30,631 nt of DNA from JAFGVL01 sp964546015 (GCA_964546015.1 CAZJHO010000013.1:1-30631), one strand, 5' to 3'; shown: positions 1-7,844, numbered from the stretch's first letter. Notes: generated by a model not told the origin, from the letters alone. Translations and numbers: made by a program.

Positions 1-29
1 TATTTATTGTCAGACTACAGGTCCTTCTG

Positions 30-200
30 AATAACTGAGGGGACGAAGTGCAAATCCACCCCGACGGGGGGCAGCGAGGCGCGGGCGACTTGGGGCGCGG
101 GGCTGATTGCGAACTTCTCGGCGGATTTTTGTAGTTGCTTATTTTGACGCGATGCGCGGGCTGCGACACGACTGACTGTAAAAAAGAAAAGGAAAAACAA
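30..200. other. GC-rich segment of unknown nature
   Basis: This stretch is much richer in G and C than the surrounding AT-rich DNA, with runs such as ccgacggggggcagcgaggc. A 61-codon frame is open on the minus strand (15-200), but its composition (Ala, Arg, Pro, Val rich) is unlike the neighbouring genes and it has no visible ribosome binding site, so I do not call it a gene. It lies just downstream of the truncated RHS locus and could be a remnant of mobile or repeated DNA. I do not recognise a family. Confidence 0.4.
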
Positions 201-242
201 AAGCCCACTGAAGCTAGTTTTTATTGATTAGTTACTATAAAA

Positions 243-662
243 TCATTTTTTAATATACAACCCGTTTAAATTTAATGCAGTATAAATTTTATTGTGGGAT
301 TTTTCTTCAAGTAAAACCATTTTTCCATTATCTACACTGTAACCTCTTATTCCTAAATTTGGGACAACCGCTTTACTAAACAGCGAATCAGGGGGGAAAA
401 TTGTTTTTAAGTCTAAAATATAGGAATTACCTACTTTTATTTTCTCACAATCAAAAACAGTTGTATTATCTACATTGCTGATAATTTTGAATATAGAATC
501 ATTGCGCACTGCATAAATTGTGTAAAATAACTTTTCATTTTTAATCCTTTTTATTTTGTACAACGAAGTTATTTTTCTCTTATTTAGAGAGTTTTGGCTT
601 TCTCGTGTCGCAGAACAAGCAATAAATAGCCCCATTATAAATAAAATTATTAAATTTTTCAT
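243..662 (-). CDS. small lipoprotein, candidate immunity partner of the RHS tip
   Basis: A 139-residue protein with a lipoprotein signal: basic start (MKN), hydrophobic stretch, and lipobox LFIAC with the acylated Cys at residue 16. The mature part is basic near its start and then a mix of polar and beta-prone segments, with no motif I recognise. It begins 10 bases after the stop of the RHS-core protein on the same strand, so the two are probably cotranscribed. A small gene directly after an RHS or other polymorphic toxin is usually its immunity protein, and in Bacteroidota these are often lipoproteins or periplasmic proteins. That role is inferred from position alone. Alternatively it is an unrelated hypothetical lipoprotein. 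Confidence 0.7.
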   Translation of the reverse strand: MKNLIILFIMGLFIACSATRESQNSLNKRKITSLYKIKRIKNEKLFYTIYAVRNDSIFKIISNVDNTTVFDCEKIKVGNSYILDLKTIFPPDSLFSKAVVPNLGIRGYSVDNGKMVLLEEKSHNKIYTALNLNGLYIKK

Positions 663-672
663 TCCAAGTATT

Positions 673-2082
673 TTACGGTAATCTTTGTATTACGCTTGAC
701 CTTCCGTTTTTTGTAACACTCCATTCTACACGAACTGCCTGCGGTGTGTCTGTTGTAATATTTCCACTACTATCGTACATAGTTTGATAAACAGGTGTTT
801 GCGAAGTGGCTTTTTTATGCGCTTGTTGATAAACACTTCCTACTTGACCTGCCATCGGACTTGACACACCTGACTTTTGAGATATTTGCGCTCCTGCATA
901 CGCCTCTGTGGCTTCGTGCATCATCATTTTACCCATAGTATTAGTGTGTTCATCTGCATTACTCAAAACAGTTGGATTGACTTCCTGATTTGCCACTACT
1001 GTTGTATTTCCGTTTGCATCAGTTGCTACGGTATTACCCATAAAAGCACCACCAACCATTAAATTACCCGTAGAAGTTTCATTGTTATTCATTGTTGCAA
1101 TATTAACTGTAATTGATTGGTTATCAATCATACCTGCCATACGCTTAGCGTCTCCTTTCAATTTTTGTCCCTCGTTGACGGTATAACTAAGTCTGCCGGT
1201 TTCTTCATTCCTCGTTAATGTAATTCTACCATTCATTCTTTCTTGCAGTTGTCTGACGGCTTCATCACTCTGCACACCTGAAATAACCACTTCCCTTCCA
1301 TCTGGATCAATATATCTTATCGGGTTGTTGTGACAATACACATAAGGAGAAATAGAGTAATACCTCTCCGCCAGCGGATCCATAGAACCCCACCTACCCG
1401 TAGTGCCATCATGGAAGCGAGCCCCGTAATCGTGCAGGTTCAGCCCGTGCATGGTCATTAATTCTTTGCCGTTGTATTTGTAAGGCTGTTTGTTAGCCTC
1501 GCCTACGCTTTCGCCAAATAGCATGCCAAATGGGTAATAACTATTTTTCTCTATTACATTTCCGGCTTGGTCAAATACTACTCTAATACTTCCCAAATGG
1601 TCTTTTAAATAATAGTAATGCATGCTATCAGCAATATACCCCTCGCTTGTAAGAATTTTACTTAACTGTCCATTCTCATAAATTATATTGCCGCAATAAT
1701 CGGTAATATCGGCATTAATCAAAGAGCCTTGCAGGTTGGCATTAATCGTACCCATCGGTACCAGCTGCGTTTCGTCGGTGGTAAGAGATTTCACCCTGCG
1801 TTTTACGCCTGCAGCATCGTAGCTGTAGTACAGCGCATGCCCGTACCTGAACTGCAAACTGTCCGGTAAATTTAAGGTATTATATTTAATTAAACTAATA
1901 CCCTTGTTATAATCGGTAATTATATTCCCGTTCGGGTCATAATAATAGGCAATGTTATTAGGGGCAGGATGCAGGTTCTTAAAGTCTTGCGTACCTTGAT
2001 ATAATGGGTCATTTGTTGCTTCCTCTATTATTTGTTGCACTTGGTTCCCCTTATAGGTGTGATTAAAAAAAACTTTATTCAA
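673..2082 (-). CDS. RHS repeat-associated core protein, 5'-truncated, with variable C-terminal domain
   Basis: The 469-residue frame matches the tail of Bacteroidota RHS/YD-repeat proteins. Visible are YD-like units (YYYDPNGNI, YYSYDAAGV), the core segment YLKDHLGSIRVVFDQAGNV, NSYYPFGMLF, YNGKEL, DYGARFHDGTTGRWGSMDPLAE and the terminal YVYCHNNPIRYIDPDGRE that marks the junction to the variable tip (about residues 155-265). The last 200 residues are a different domain with HEATEAY and a later AHKKA, which suggests a metal-binding or metallopeptidase-like toxin (inference). Intact RHS proteins are usually over 1000 residues; here similarity begins only around residue 9 and an in-frame TAA lies 15 bases upstream (2098-2100) of the TTG that would start it. 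It is therefore probably a displaced fragment, possibly not translated. Confidence 0.75.
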   Translation of the reverse strand: MNKVFFNHTYKGNQVQQIIEEATNDPLYQGTQDFKNLHPAPNNIAYYYDPNGNIITDYNKGISLIKYNTLNLPDSLQFRYGHALYYSYDAAGVKRRVKSLTTDETQLVPMGTINANLQGSLINADITDYCGNIIYENGQLSKILTSEGYIADSMHYYYLKDHLGSIRVVFDQAGNVIEKNSYYPFGMLFGESVGEANKQPYKYNGKELMTMHGLNLHDYGARFHDGTTGRWGSMDPLAERYYSISPYVYCHNNPIRYIDPDGREVVISGVQSDEAVRQLQERMNGRITLTRNEETGRLSYTVNEGQKLKGDAKRMAGMIDNQSITVNIATMNNNETSTGNLMVGGAFMGNTVATDANGNTTVVANQEVNPTVLSNADEHTNTMGKMMMHEATEAYAGAQISQKSGVSSPMAGQVGSVYQQAHKKATSQTPVYQTMYDSSGNITTDTPQAVRVEWSVTKNGRSSVIQRLP

Positions 2083-2085
2083 TAG

Positions 2086-2115
2086 TTTCTGAAAACATTA
2101 ATTTTAATACCTTTG
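2086..2115 (+). promoter_or_regulatory. promoter for the trpB leader
   Basis: TACCTTTG (2108-2115) is a perfect match to the Bacteroidota -7 element. The -33 element is poor (TTTC at 2086-2089, spacing 18). It points toward trpB and would give a leader of almost 300 bases. Confidence 0.5.
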
Positions 2116-2125
2116 CACAAGAAAC

Positions 2126-2143
2126 ACACTTTGTAAAAAGTGT
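2126..2143 (+). other. stem-loop with GUAA tetraloop at the start of the trpB leader
   Basis: ACACTTT (2126-2132) and AAAGTGT (2137-2143) form a perfect 7-bp stem closed by a GTAA loop. It would be the first structure in the transcript from the 2108 promoter. A closely similar hairpin occurs just after the rpsF promoter. Confidence 0.45.
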
Positions 2144-2341
2144 CAATTAATATCTTTCAACCAAAGACTTATATATTTTTTAATACATTAAGCTCGCAAA
2201 AAGTGGACTACGAAAGATAATTTGAGTAGCCATACCGCTAAATATTTTTTATAAATGAACACAGTTGTTGTAAACACTTAATAGTAGGAGTATCAATTTT
2301 AACAAGTGGATACCTATTTTAAACGACAATTGTAAAAATAT

Positions 2342-2372
2342 AAACCGTATGATCCACCCCTACGGTTTTTTT
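2342..2372 (+). terminator. intrinsic terminator upstream of trpB (attenuator candidate)
   Basis: AAACCGTA (2342-2349) pairs with TACGGTTT (2361-2368) across an 11-base loop, followed by a T-run to 2372. It lies only 42 bases before the trpB start, with no gene between the 2108 promoter and this hairpin. It is either the attenuator of trpB or the terminator of a small RNA of about 250 bases. GTGGAT at 2306-2311 is complementary to ATCCAC at 2352-2357 in the loop, so a competing fold is possible. Confidence 0.55.
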
Positions 2373-2414
2373 ATTTAAAAAAACAATTTATCAAATCATA
2401 AAATCCTTAAGGTT

Positions 2415-3785
2415 ATGAACAATCAAACAAAAAGATTTATTTTACCGGAAAGTGAAATTCCTACCACATGGTACAATATTGTGGCTGATATGAAAAACAA
2501 GCCGCTACCGATGTTAAATCCGGCTACCAAACAAGCACTGAAAGCAGAAGATCTTTATCCTCTTTTTGCCGAAGAACTTTCGCGTCAAGAATTAAATCAA
2601 ACAGACCGTTTTATCGAAATTCCGGAAGAAATACGGGATATGTATAAAAACTATCGTTCAACGCCACTTGTACGCGCTTATAATTTAGAAAAAATGCTGG
2701 ACACTCCGGCACATATTTATTTCAAAAACGAAAGCGTAAGTCCGGTTGGCTCGCATAAGCTAAACTCGGCATTAGCACAAGCCTACTATTGCAAAAAAGA
2801 AGGCGTAACGAACATTACAACCGAAACAGGCGCCGGACAATGGGGTGCCGCCCTTTCGTACGCAGCTAAAGCATTCGGGTTGGATTTGGCTGTGTATATG
2901 GTAAAAATCAGTTATGAGCAAAAACCATATCGTCGTTCTATAATGCAGACCTTCGGAGCACAAGTAATTGCGTCTCCATCAATGTCAACAAAAGCAGGTC
3001 GTAAAATCCTGACCGAACACCCAAACTATCAAGGAAGCTTGGGCACTGCTATTTCGGAAGCGGTAGAATTAGCCATGCAAACGCCCGGCTGTAAATACAC
3101 TTTGGGCAGCGTGCTGAACCATGTTTCGCTACATCAAACCGTAATCGGACTAGAAGCCGAAAAACAAATGGAAATGGCTGGAGAATATCCTGATGTTGTT
3201 ATTGCTTGCTTTGGCGGAGGCTCTAATTTTGCAGGTATTTCGTTCCCATTTTTGCGTCATAAGCTTTCAGGCAAAAAACCAAATACCCGATTCATTGCTG
3301 CAGAGCCGTCTTCATGCCCTAAATTAACACGCGGTGTGTTCGAATACGATTTTGGGGATAAAGCAGGATATACTCCACTTTTACCAATGTTTACACTCGG
3401 ACACGATTTTTCTCCGGCGCACATTCACGCAGGAGGATTGCGTTATCATGGCGCAGGAACAATCGTTAGTCAATTGAAGAAAGATAATCTAATCGAAGCT
3501 GTCGATATCAATCAATTAGATTCATTTAAAGCCGGAATCATGTTTGCACAAACCGAAGGTATTATTCCTGCACCGGAATCGTGCCATGCTATAGCTGCAA
3601 CTATCAACGAAGCCCTGAAGGCGAAAGAAGAAGGAACTAAGAAAACAATTTTATTTAATCTTTCGGGACATGGATTAATCGATATGGCTGCTTATGATGC
3701 TTATTTGTCTGAAGATTTAAGCAACTATGAATTGAGTGATGAAGTTATCCAACAAAATGTCAGCAAATTGGAAAAATTAGCTTAA
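2415..3785 (+). CDS. trpB: tryptophan synthase beta chain, TrpB2 type
   Basis: PLP-dependent fold-II enzyme that condenses indole with L-serine to give L-tryptophan. The 456-residue length and the N-terminal extension (PESEIPTTWYNI) are those of the TrpB2 subgroup rather than the about 395-residue TrpB1. The PLP lysine is K115 in GSHKLN; ETGAGQWG (137-144) and the phosphate-binding GGGSN (267-271) are intact, as is the C-terminal NLSGHG. No trpA or other trp gene lies beside it, so it may work on free indole (salvage) or pair with a distant TrpA; members of TrpB2 are known as stand-alone genes. The start ATG at 2415 is the only one fitting the family's N-terminus. A leader with a terminator precedes it, and a shared terminator follows the stop. 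Confidence 0.93.
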   Translation: MNNQTKRFILPESEIPTTWYNIVADMKNKPLPMLNPATKQALKAEDLYPLFAEELSRQELNQTDRFIEIPEEIRDMYKNYRSTPLVRAYNLEKMLDTPAHIYFKNESVSPVGSHKLNSALAQAYYCKKEGVTNITTETGAGQWGAALSYAAKAFGLDLAVYMVKISYEQKPYRRSIMQTFGAQVIASPSMSTKAGRKILTEHPNYQGSLGTAISEAVELAMQTPGCKYTLGSVLNHVSLHQTVIGLEAEKQMEMAGEYPDVVIACFGGGSNFAGISFPFLRHKLSGKKPNTRFIAAEPSSCPKLTRGVFEYDFGDKAGYTPLLPMFTLGHDFSPAHIHAGGLRYHGAGTIVSQLKKDNLIEAVDINQLDSFKAGIMFAQTEGIIPAPESCHAIAATINEALKAKEEGTKKTILFNLSGHGLIDMAAYDAYLSEDLSNYELSDEVIQQNVSKLEKLA

Positions 3786-3791
3786 AAAAAT

Positions 3792-3825
3792 AAAAAGCAA
3801 CAATCGAACTTGATTGTTGCTTTTT
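3792..3825. terminator. bidirectional terminator between trpB and btuG
   Basis: AAAAAGCAACAATC (3792-3805) is the exact inverted copy of GATTGTTGCTTTTT (3812-3825), a 14-bp stem with T-runs on both strands. It can end trpB (plus) and the btuB-btuG operon (minus). Confidence 0.85.
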
Positions 3826-3833
3826 ATTTCTTT

Positions 3834-4952
3834 TTATCGACTTCCTTTCACAAATAAAAATCGACAAGTTCCAACTCCCGATATTGTAGAGGCGACTAAT
3901 TCTCCCGTTGGTTTATATATATACATAACACTGTTTGTCATAAATCCGTTTATATTTGCTGTATAAATGTAACCACTTACGGGATCGACTCCGATACCAT
4001 AAAATCCTGTTCCGCTCACAACCGGTGTTGTGCCCACTTTTTCCGTATCGACAGATAAATAGTAAATATCCGTTTCAGTATTAGGCGATTGACTTCCCAC
4101 AATATCTTTATTCGAAATAAAATAAATTTTATCCTTGGAAGACGAAATAGCTATCTCTGCATCAACACCCATATTAGGAACAGACACTTCGGTGATAATT
4201 TCTTTAGTTATAGGATTTATACACATAAATCCATTTTCAGAGTTATCCACCTCCCAATCTGTATTATAGAACCCGCCTAACGAAACCCACAATCTGTTAT
4301 TTTTATCTACAACCATTTGTTGTGCCAAAGCATTGGGGCTTTTAACTGAAGCAATCGATTTAATAAATTGATTTGTAGTTGTATCGTACACATCTATCCC
4401 TCCTAATACTGCTACAAATAACAAATCACCAACTATCTGGACAGCTTCGGGCATAGAATAATTTGCAGGTATGCTGCCGACCAATGTCTTGCTTTGCAAA
4501 TCTATAATAGCAATCTGCTCCTGCCCGGTAAACGACCAGCAAGACACATAGGCTTTATTGCCTTTTATCGCACCATAACGAGGCGTACCAATGCCGGTAA
4601 TCGGCTCTGCTATTTCTTGCATGGTAGTCGAATTTAGAAACACAATTTTATCTTCGCTATTGCAAAGCAACAAAAGAATATCATCTTTAACCGCTACAGA
4701 CTCAATTGTAGCAGCCAGCTGGCGCCCATTCACTGCTGTGTACACCTCTTGGTCAATAACACCTGTCGTTGGGTGATACAAAGCAATGCTGCCGTTTGCT
4801 TCCGTAAAATTACCTTGATTAACCACGATACAAAGCTCAGATTGCCGGTCACCTGTTTCCTGATAAATAGAGTTATCAGTGTCATCGTCGCTACAGCTTA
4901 CCATAAAAAATAAGCTCACTAATAATAAATAAAGAATTTTTTTCGTTGTCAT
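3834..4952 (-). CDS. btuG: BtuG-like surface lipoprotein (DUF5074/YncE-type beta-propeller)
   Basis: A 372-residue lipoprotein: hydrophobic signal (residues 5-18) and lipobox FFMVSC with Cys at residue 20, followed by an acidic SDDDTDN stretch that fits the Bacteroidota lipoprotein surface-export signal. The rest consists of repeated beta-strand units with propeller-like turns (LCNSEDKIVFLNSTTMQEI, IIDLQSKTLVGSIPAN, VYDTTTNQFIKSI, YIYTANINGF). In Bacteroides, BtuG is such a propeller: it captures vitamin B12 at the surface and caps the BtuB receptor. Here the gene starts 45 bases after the BtuB-like receptor and shares its cobalamin riboswitch, which strongly supports the same role. The name is by family and context; a generic YncE-like lipoprotein is the alternative. 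Confidence 0.8.
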   Translation of the reverse strand: MTTKKILYLLLVSLFFMVSCSDDDTDNSIYQETGDRQSELCIVVNQGNFTEANGSIALYHPTTGVIDQEVYTAVNGRQLAATIESVAVKDDILLLLCNSEDKIVFLNSTTMQEIAEPITGIGTPRYGAIKGNKAYVSCWSFTGQEQIAIIDLQSKTLVGSIPANYSMPEAVQIVGDLLFVAVLGGIDVYDTTTNQFIKSIASVKSPNALAQQMVVDKNNRLWVSLGGFYNTDWEVDNSENGFMCINPITKEIITEVSVPNMGVDAEIAISSSKDKIYFISNKDIVGSQSPNTETDIYYLSVDTEKVGTTPVVSGTGFYGIGVDPVSGYIYTANINGFMTNSVMYIYKPTGELVASTISGVGTCRFLFVKGSR

Positions 4953-4997
4953 TTTTCTGTTTTTTTAAGTTTGAAATTGATTTAGATTATTGATTTT

Positions 4998-6953
4998 TTA
5001 GAAAATATATTTTATGGTTGTACAATAGTTTCGTAGAGGCATTGCCTTAAAAGGAACTGTTTCATATTGCTCATCGAAAATATTATTTGCCTGAAGTTGC
5101 AATACTAATTTTTGTTTTTTCATATCAAAAACATATCCCATCGAAGCGCTAAAAAGCGTGTAAGCTTCCATCACATTAAAAATATTAGAAGTAGCCCGCT
5201 CGCCAACATAATTTAAACCTACATTGGCAAATAACTTTTTATAATTAATTTGAAGAGAAGCATTGGCTGTATGTTCCGGAAGTAAAGGTGTTTGTCGCCC
5301 TTTAAACGACTGCAGACCCCACGGAGCTTTTTCAACCGTAGTTTTAGCATAAGTATAATTAGTTATCAATTCAAATTGAACAGGATTTAACAAGATGGAT
5401 TGTTTCCAGTAAATCTCTACTCCTCGTGCCAAAACACGATCAATATTTTGCGGTTTCCAAATATCTCCCCGAGGCATCCACATAATCCAATTATCCACCA
5501 TATTATGATAAGTAGAAAAAACAACGGAACTTGTATATTTTTTCCTTGTAACAGAAAAATCAAATCCGGCTTCGGTATTCAACCCTTCTTCCGACTCAAG
5601 ATAGCGGTTATCCAAACCACCCCAATAACGATCGTTTAGTGTTGGAACTTTGAAACTTTTGGAACAATTTCCCCGCAAAATAAATTCATAGGCTTTACCT
5701 TGAAATATTTTCCATGAAACTCCTGCCGATGGTGTAAACGGCACCGAAATATCTTTTACAAAATTTTGTTGAAGATTAATATTAAAACTCAACGCATTTG
5801 ACACTCGGTATTTCGATAATAAATACATGCCTGCCCTCCATTCGGTTATACCTGAAGCATAAGAATATACATCCGGAATAATATACTGGTAAGAGCCACC
5901 CGTTTTAAATGAAAGTTTATGCCACGATTTTTCAATATTAGCCGAAGTCACAATATTATTAGTCGCAATAACATCATCATCATTCAACTGATAATCATTA
6001 AAATAGCCTGCATTTGCCATCCAATTCAAAGTTCCAGAATGTTTGAAATTAACAATGGCTTTGATAGAACGATTCAGAATATCGTCAAAAGTTTCTTCAT
6101 GTTGATTATTCTGTATAGAGGGCTGTATTTCTCTATAATTATATGTGTACCAAGAATTTAAACTCAACTCATCACGCGATGATAATTTATAATAAAAATC
6201 TTGTGTAATACCGTAATTATAATAAGCAGCATTTTGTTGCTTTTCGATTTTTTCGCCCGAAAATGTACTGTAATAAATATCAAAGTCATTATCCGACCGA
6301 TTATATAACAATGCCGTATGACTTTGCCATTTTTTTGTTCCACCTTGCACTTTTGCTCCAGAAAAAGAATAACCATAACTACCTAACGACTCTTGTAGCA
6401 ATCCTTTCCATCGTGCTTCATAAGTAGGCTCGGAACCCAACACAATACTTCCTCCGATAGAACCATTTCCATACAAAGCGCTTTCGCCACCGGGATGTAC
6501 AGCTATTTTCTCGAAAAAGAAAAGCGGCAGTAAACTAAAATCCACTTGTCCCATCGTTAACGGATTTATAGTCAATCCATTCCAAGTAACTGCCGTATGC
6601 GATGAAGCCGTACCCCGCAACGAAATCGAGGACATCATACCATTACCACTCTCTTTAATAAAAACAGGAGTATTTCTGGAAATATAATCTGAAAGAGTAT
6701 TGTTTTGAAGTTGGCTAAGAGATGTGCTATCCGCCTGCCAAAAGTGTGTACCTGTGCTGTATTTGGAATCCGAAAATAATTTGGATGGCATTTTTGCACT
6801 CACCACCAATTCGTCCAAATAAACACTAGCCAATTTATTGTATTGTGCAAATAGCGATACAGAAAAGCATAAAAAAAAGCACCCTATAAAAACAAGACGA
6901 ACAAACAGACGCTTTAAACGATAATATGCAAAATATAATGGGAAACAATCCAT
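4998..6953 (-). CDS. btuB: TonB-dependent outer-membrane receptor, BtuB-like (cobalamin uptake)
   Basis: About 651 residues. The frame stays open further upstream to 7187, but that part runs through the cobalamin riboswitch; the ATG at 6951-6953 gives a good signal peptide (hydrophobic LVFIGCFFLCFSVSLFA, cleavage before QYNKL) and is preceded by gggagaaaagg. The plug domain is seen in YLDELVVSA (TonB-box region), the weakly conserved SLRGTASSHTAVTWNGLTINP and GNGSIGGSIVLGSEP. The 22-stranded barrel follows, with NIFDEQYE and a C-terminal aromatic ending (YIF) typical of outer-membrane barrels. Function is transport of vitamin B12 or another corrinoid across the outer membrane using TonB energy. 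The riboswitch and the BtuG-like partner make cobalamin the likely substrate; the exact corrinoid cannot be told. Confidence 0.9.
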   Translation of the reverse strand: MDCFPLYFAYYRLKRLFVRLVFIGCFFLCFSVSLFAQYNKLASVYLDELVVSAKMPSKLFSDSKYSTGTHFWQADSTSLSQLQNNTLSDYISRNTPVFIKESGNGMMSSISLRGTASSHTAVTWNGLTINPLTMGQVDFSLLPLFFFEKIAVHPGGESALYGNGSIGGSIVLGSEPTYEARWKGLLQESLGSYGYSFSGAKVQGGTKKWQSHTALLYNRSDNDFDIYYSTFSGEKIEKQQNAAYYNYGITQDFYYKLSSRDELSLNSWYTYNYREIQPSIQNNQHEETFDDILNRSIKAIVNFKHSGTLNWMANAGYFNDYQLNDDDVIATNNIVTSANIEKSWHKLSFKTGGSYQYIIPDVYSYASGITEWRAGMYLLSKYRVSNALSFNINLQQNFVKDISVPFTPSAGVSWKIFQGKAYEFILRGNCSKSFKVPTLNDRYWGGLDNRYLESEEGLNTEAGFDFSVTRKKYTSSVVFSTYHNMVDNWIMWMPRGDIWKPQNIDRVLARGVEIYWKQSILLNPVQFELITNYTYAKTTVEKAPWGLQSFKGRQTPLLPEHTANASLQINYKKLFANVGLNYVGERATSNIFNVMEAYTLFSASMGYVFDMKKQKLVLQLQANNIFDEQYETVPFKAMPLRNYCTTIKYIF

Positions 6954-7000
6954 AAAACCTTTTCTCCCGAAAGTTTTTGTAAAAACTAGAGTTATTTTCT

Positions 7001-7157
7001 GCAGGTATTCTGACTTATCTTTTTGCATTTTCACGCCTTCCCGCCGTAGCAGTGGCATTATCGGAAAATAACCTTTACAAGAAAGGAAAAGAATCACAGC
7101 AGCGGGTACTGTCCTCGATTTTAACGAGATTCCCTGTGCACAGACAAATAACGGACG
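7001..7157 (-). promoter_or_regulatory. cobalamin (B12) riboswitch
   Basis: Read on the minus strand, the segment contains the conserved parts of the cobalamin aptamer in order: CACAGGGAATC, GAGGACAGTACCCGCTGCTGTGA, GCCACTG, CGGGAAGGCG and the B12 box AGTCAGAATACCTGC (7001-7015). Adenosylcobalamin and related corrinoids bind such RNAs and shut off the downstream gene. The btuB start lies 47 bases after the B12 box. Between them is a small hairpin (AGTTTTT/AAAAACT) and a purine-rich ribosome site (gggagaaaagg) but no terminator with a T-run, so control at translation initiation is more likely than termination (inference). Confidence 0.95.
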
Positions 7158-7188
7158 CAAAAGTAATACCGATTTTTGACTTTTCAAA
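7158..7188 (-). promoter_or_regulatory. promoter of the btuB-btuG operon
   Basis: TTTG (7185-7188) and TACTTTTG (7158-7165) on the minus strand are separated by exactly 19 bases, a perfect Bacteroidota promoter. Transcription would start about at the first base of the riboswitch. Confidence 0.8.
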
Positions 7189-7292
7189 TTTAACAGAAAT
7201 TATCTCATAAGAATTTATTTTACATAAACATTTTTAACAATAACAAGCTCTCAATTGTTAAAATAATACAAACAACAAAAGAAAATATTTTA

Positions 7293-7300
7293 TATCTTTG
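7293..7300 (+). promoter_or_regulatory. -7 element upstream of hsp20
   Basis: TATCTTTG matches the -7 consensus; no good TTTG lies 18-21 bases upstream. An alternative or stress-specific -33 element is possible. Confidence 0.5.
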
Positions 7301-7335
7301 TAAATGTGAATATTTACTTATTGTTAAACTAAAAA

Positions 7336-7343
7336 AAAGGAGG
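7336..7343 (+). promoter_or_regulatory. strong Shine-Dalgarno of hsp20
   Basis: AAAGGAGG stands 4 bases before the ATG at 7348. Such sites are rare in this window and in the phylum, so this is a deliberate-looking exception. Confidence 0.7.
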
Positions 7344-7347
7344 CATT

Positions 7348-7776
7348 ATGTTACCTATTAAGAGAAACAATCATGATTGGTTACCTAGCATTTTCCAAGA
7401 TTTTTTTGGTAATGAGTGGATACAAAAAACTTCATTCAGCAATCCGGCAATCAATATTATTGAATCGGATAAGGAATACAAAATCGAAGTCGCAGCACCA
7501 GGAATGACAAAAGACGATTTTGTGGTTAAAATTGAAAATGACAATGAACTAACCGTTTCTTTTGAAAAGAAAGAAGAAAATGAAAATGAAAAAAACGGAA
7601 AATATTTACGCCGTGAATTTTCATTTAGTCAATTTAAACAAACAATGTTTCTTCCTGACAATATTGACAGTGATAAAATAGAAGCAAAAGTCAATAACGG
7701 AGTATTGAAAGTAACAATTCCGAAAAAAGAAAGAAAAGAACCTAAAATAAGAGGAAAACTAATAGATATTAAATAA
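7348..7776 (+). CDS. Hsp20/alpha-crystallin small heat-shock protein
   Basis: A 142-residue ATP-independent chaperone of the cytoplasm that binds unfolding proteins and keeps them for refolding. The alpha-crystallin domain runs from about residue 35 to 130: NIIESDKEYKIEVAAPGM opens it, YLRREFSFSQFKQTMFLPDNID is the central beta region, and A-KVNNGVLKVTIPKKE is the hallmark A-x-x-x-GVL segment. The N-terminal arm is short (about 34 residues, WLPSIFQDFFG) and the tail is lysine rich. It is a single-gene unit: its own -7 element and a strong AAAGGAGG upstream, a strong terminator downstream. No CIRCE-like inverted repeat was seen in front of it. Confidence 0.93.
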   Translation: MLPIKRNNHDWLPSIFQDFFGNEWIQKTSFSNPAINIIESDKEYKIEVAAPGMTKDDFVVKIENDNELTVSFEKKEENENEKNGKYLRREFSFSQFKQTMFLPDNIDSDKIEAKVNNGVLKVTIPKKERKEPKIRGKLIDIK

Positions 7777-7802
7777 TATCGAATAATTTTCATTTTAGCA
7801 AC

Positions 7803-7841
7803 AGAGCCTCCCTCAAAATGAATATGAGGAGGCTCTTTTTT
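7803..7841 (+). terminator. intrinsic terminator of hsp20
   Basis: AGAGCCTCC (7803-7811) pairs with GGAGGCTCT (7828-7836), extended inside by TCA/TGA, followed by seven T. It ends just before the 3' end of the tRNA-Ala gene on the other strand. Confidence 0.85.
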
Positions 7842-7844
7842 TAG

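Noticed and set aside
15..200. A 61-codon minus-strand open frame as a gene
   Set aside because: Its composition follows the local GC-rich DNA, it has no ribosome site, and no family is recognised; recorded only as an unexplained segment.
2255..2281. Short frame MNTVVVNT as a trp leader peptide
   Set aside because: It has no Trp codons, so it cannot sense tryptophan by ribosome stalling; valine-dependent control of trpB makes no sense.
3786..3833. Possible attenuator for the convergent btuG gene
   Set aside because: The perfect stem with T-runs on both sides lies after both stop codons and is simply a shared terminator.
6954..7187. N-terminal 78 residues added to BtuB by the longest open frame
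   Set aside because: This part is the cobalamin riboswitch and its promoter; the ATG at 6953 gives a proper signal peptide.
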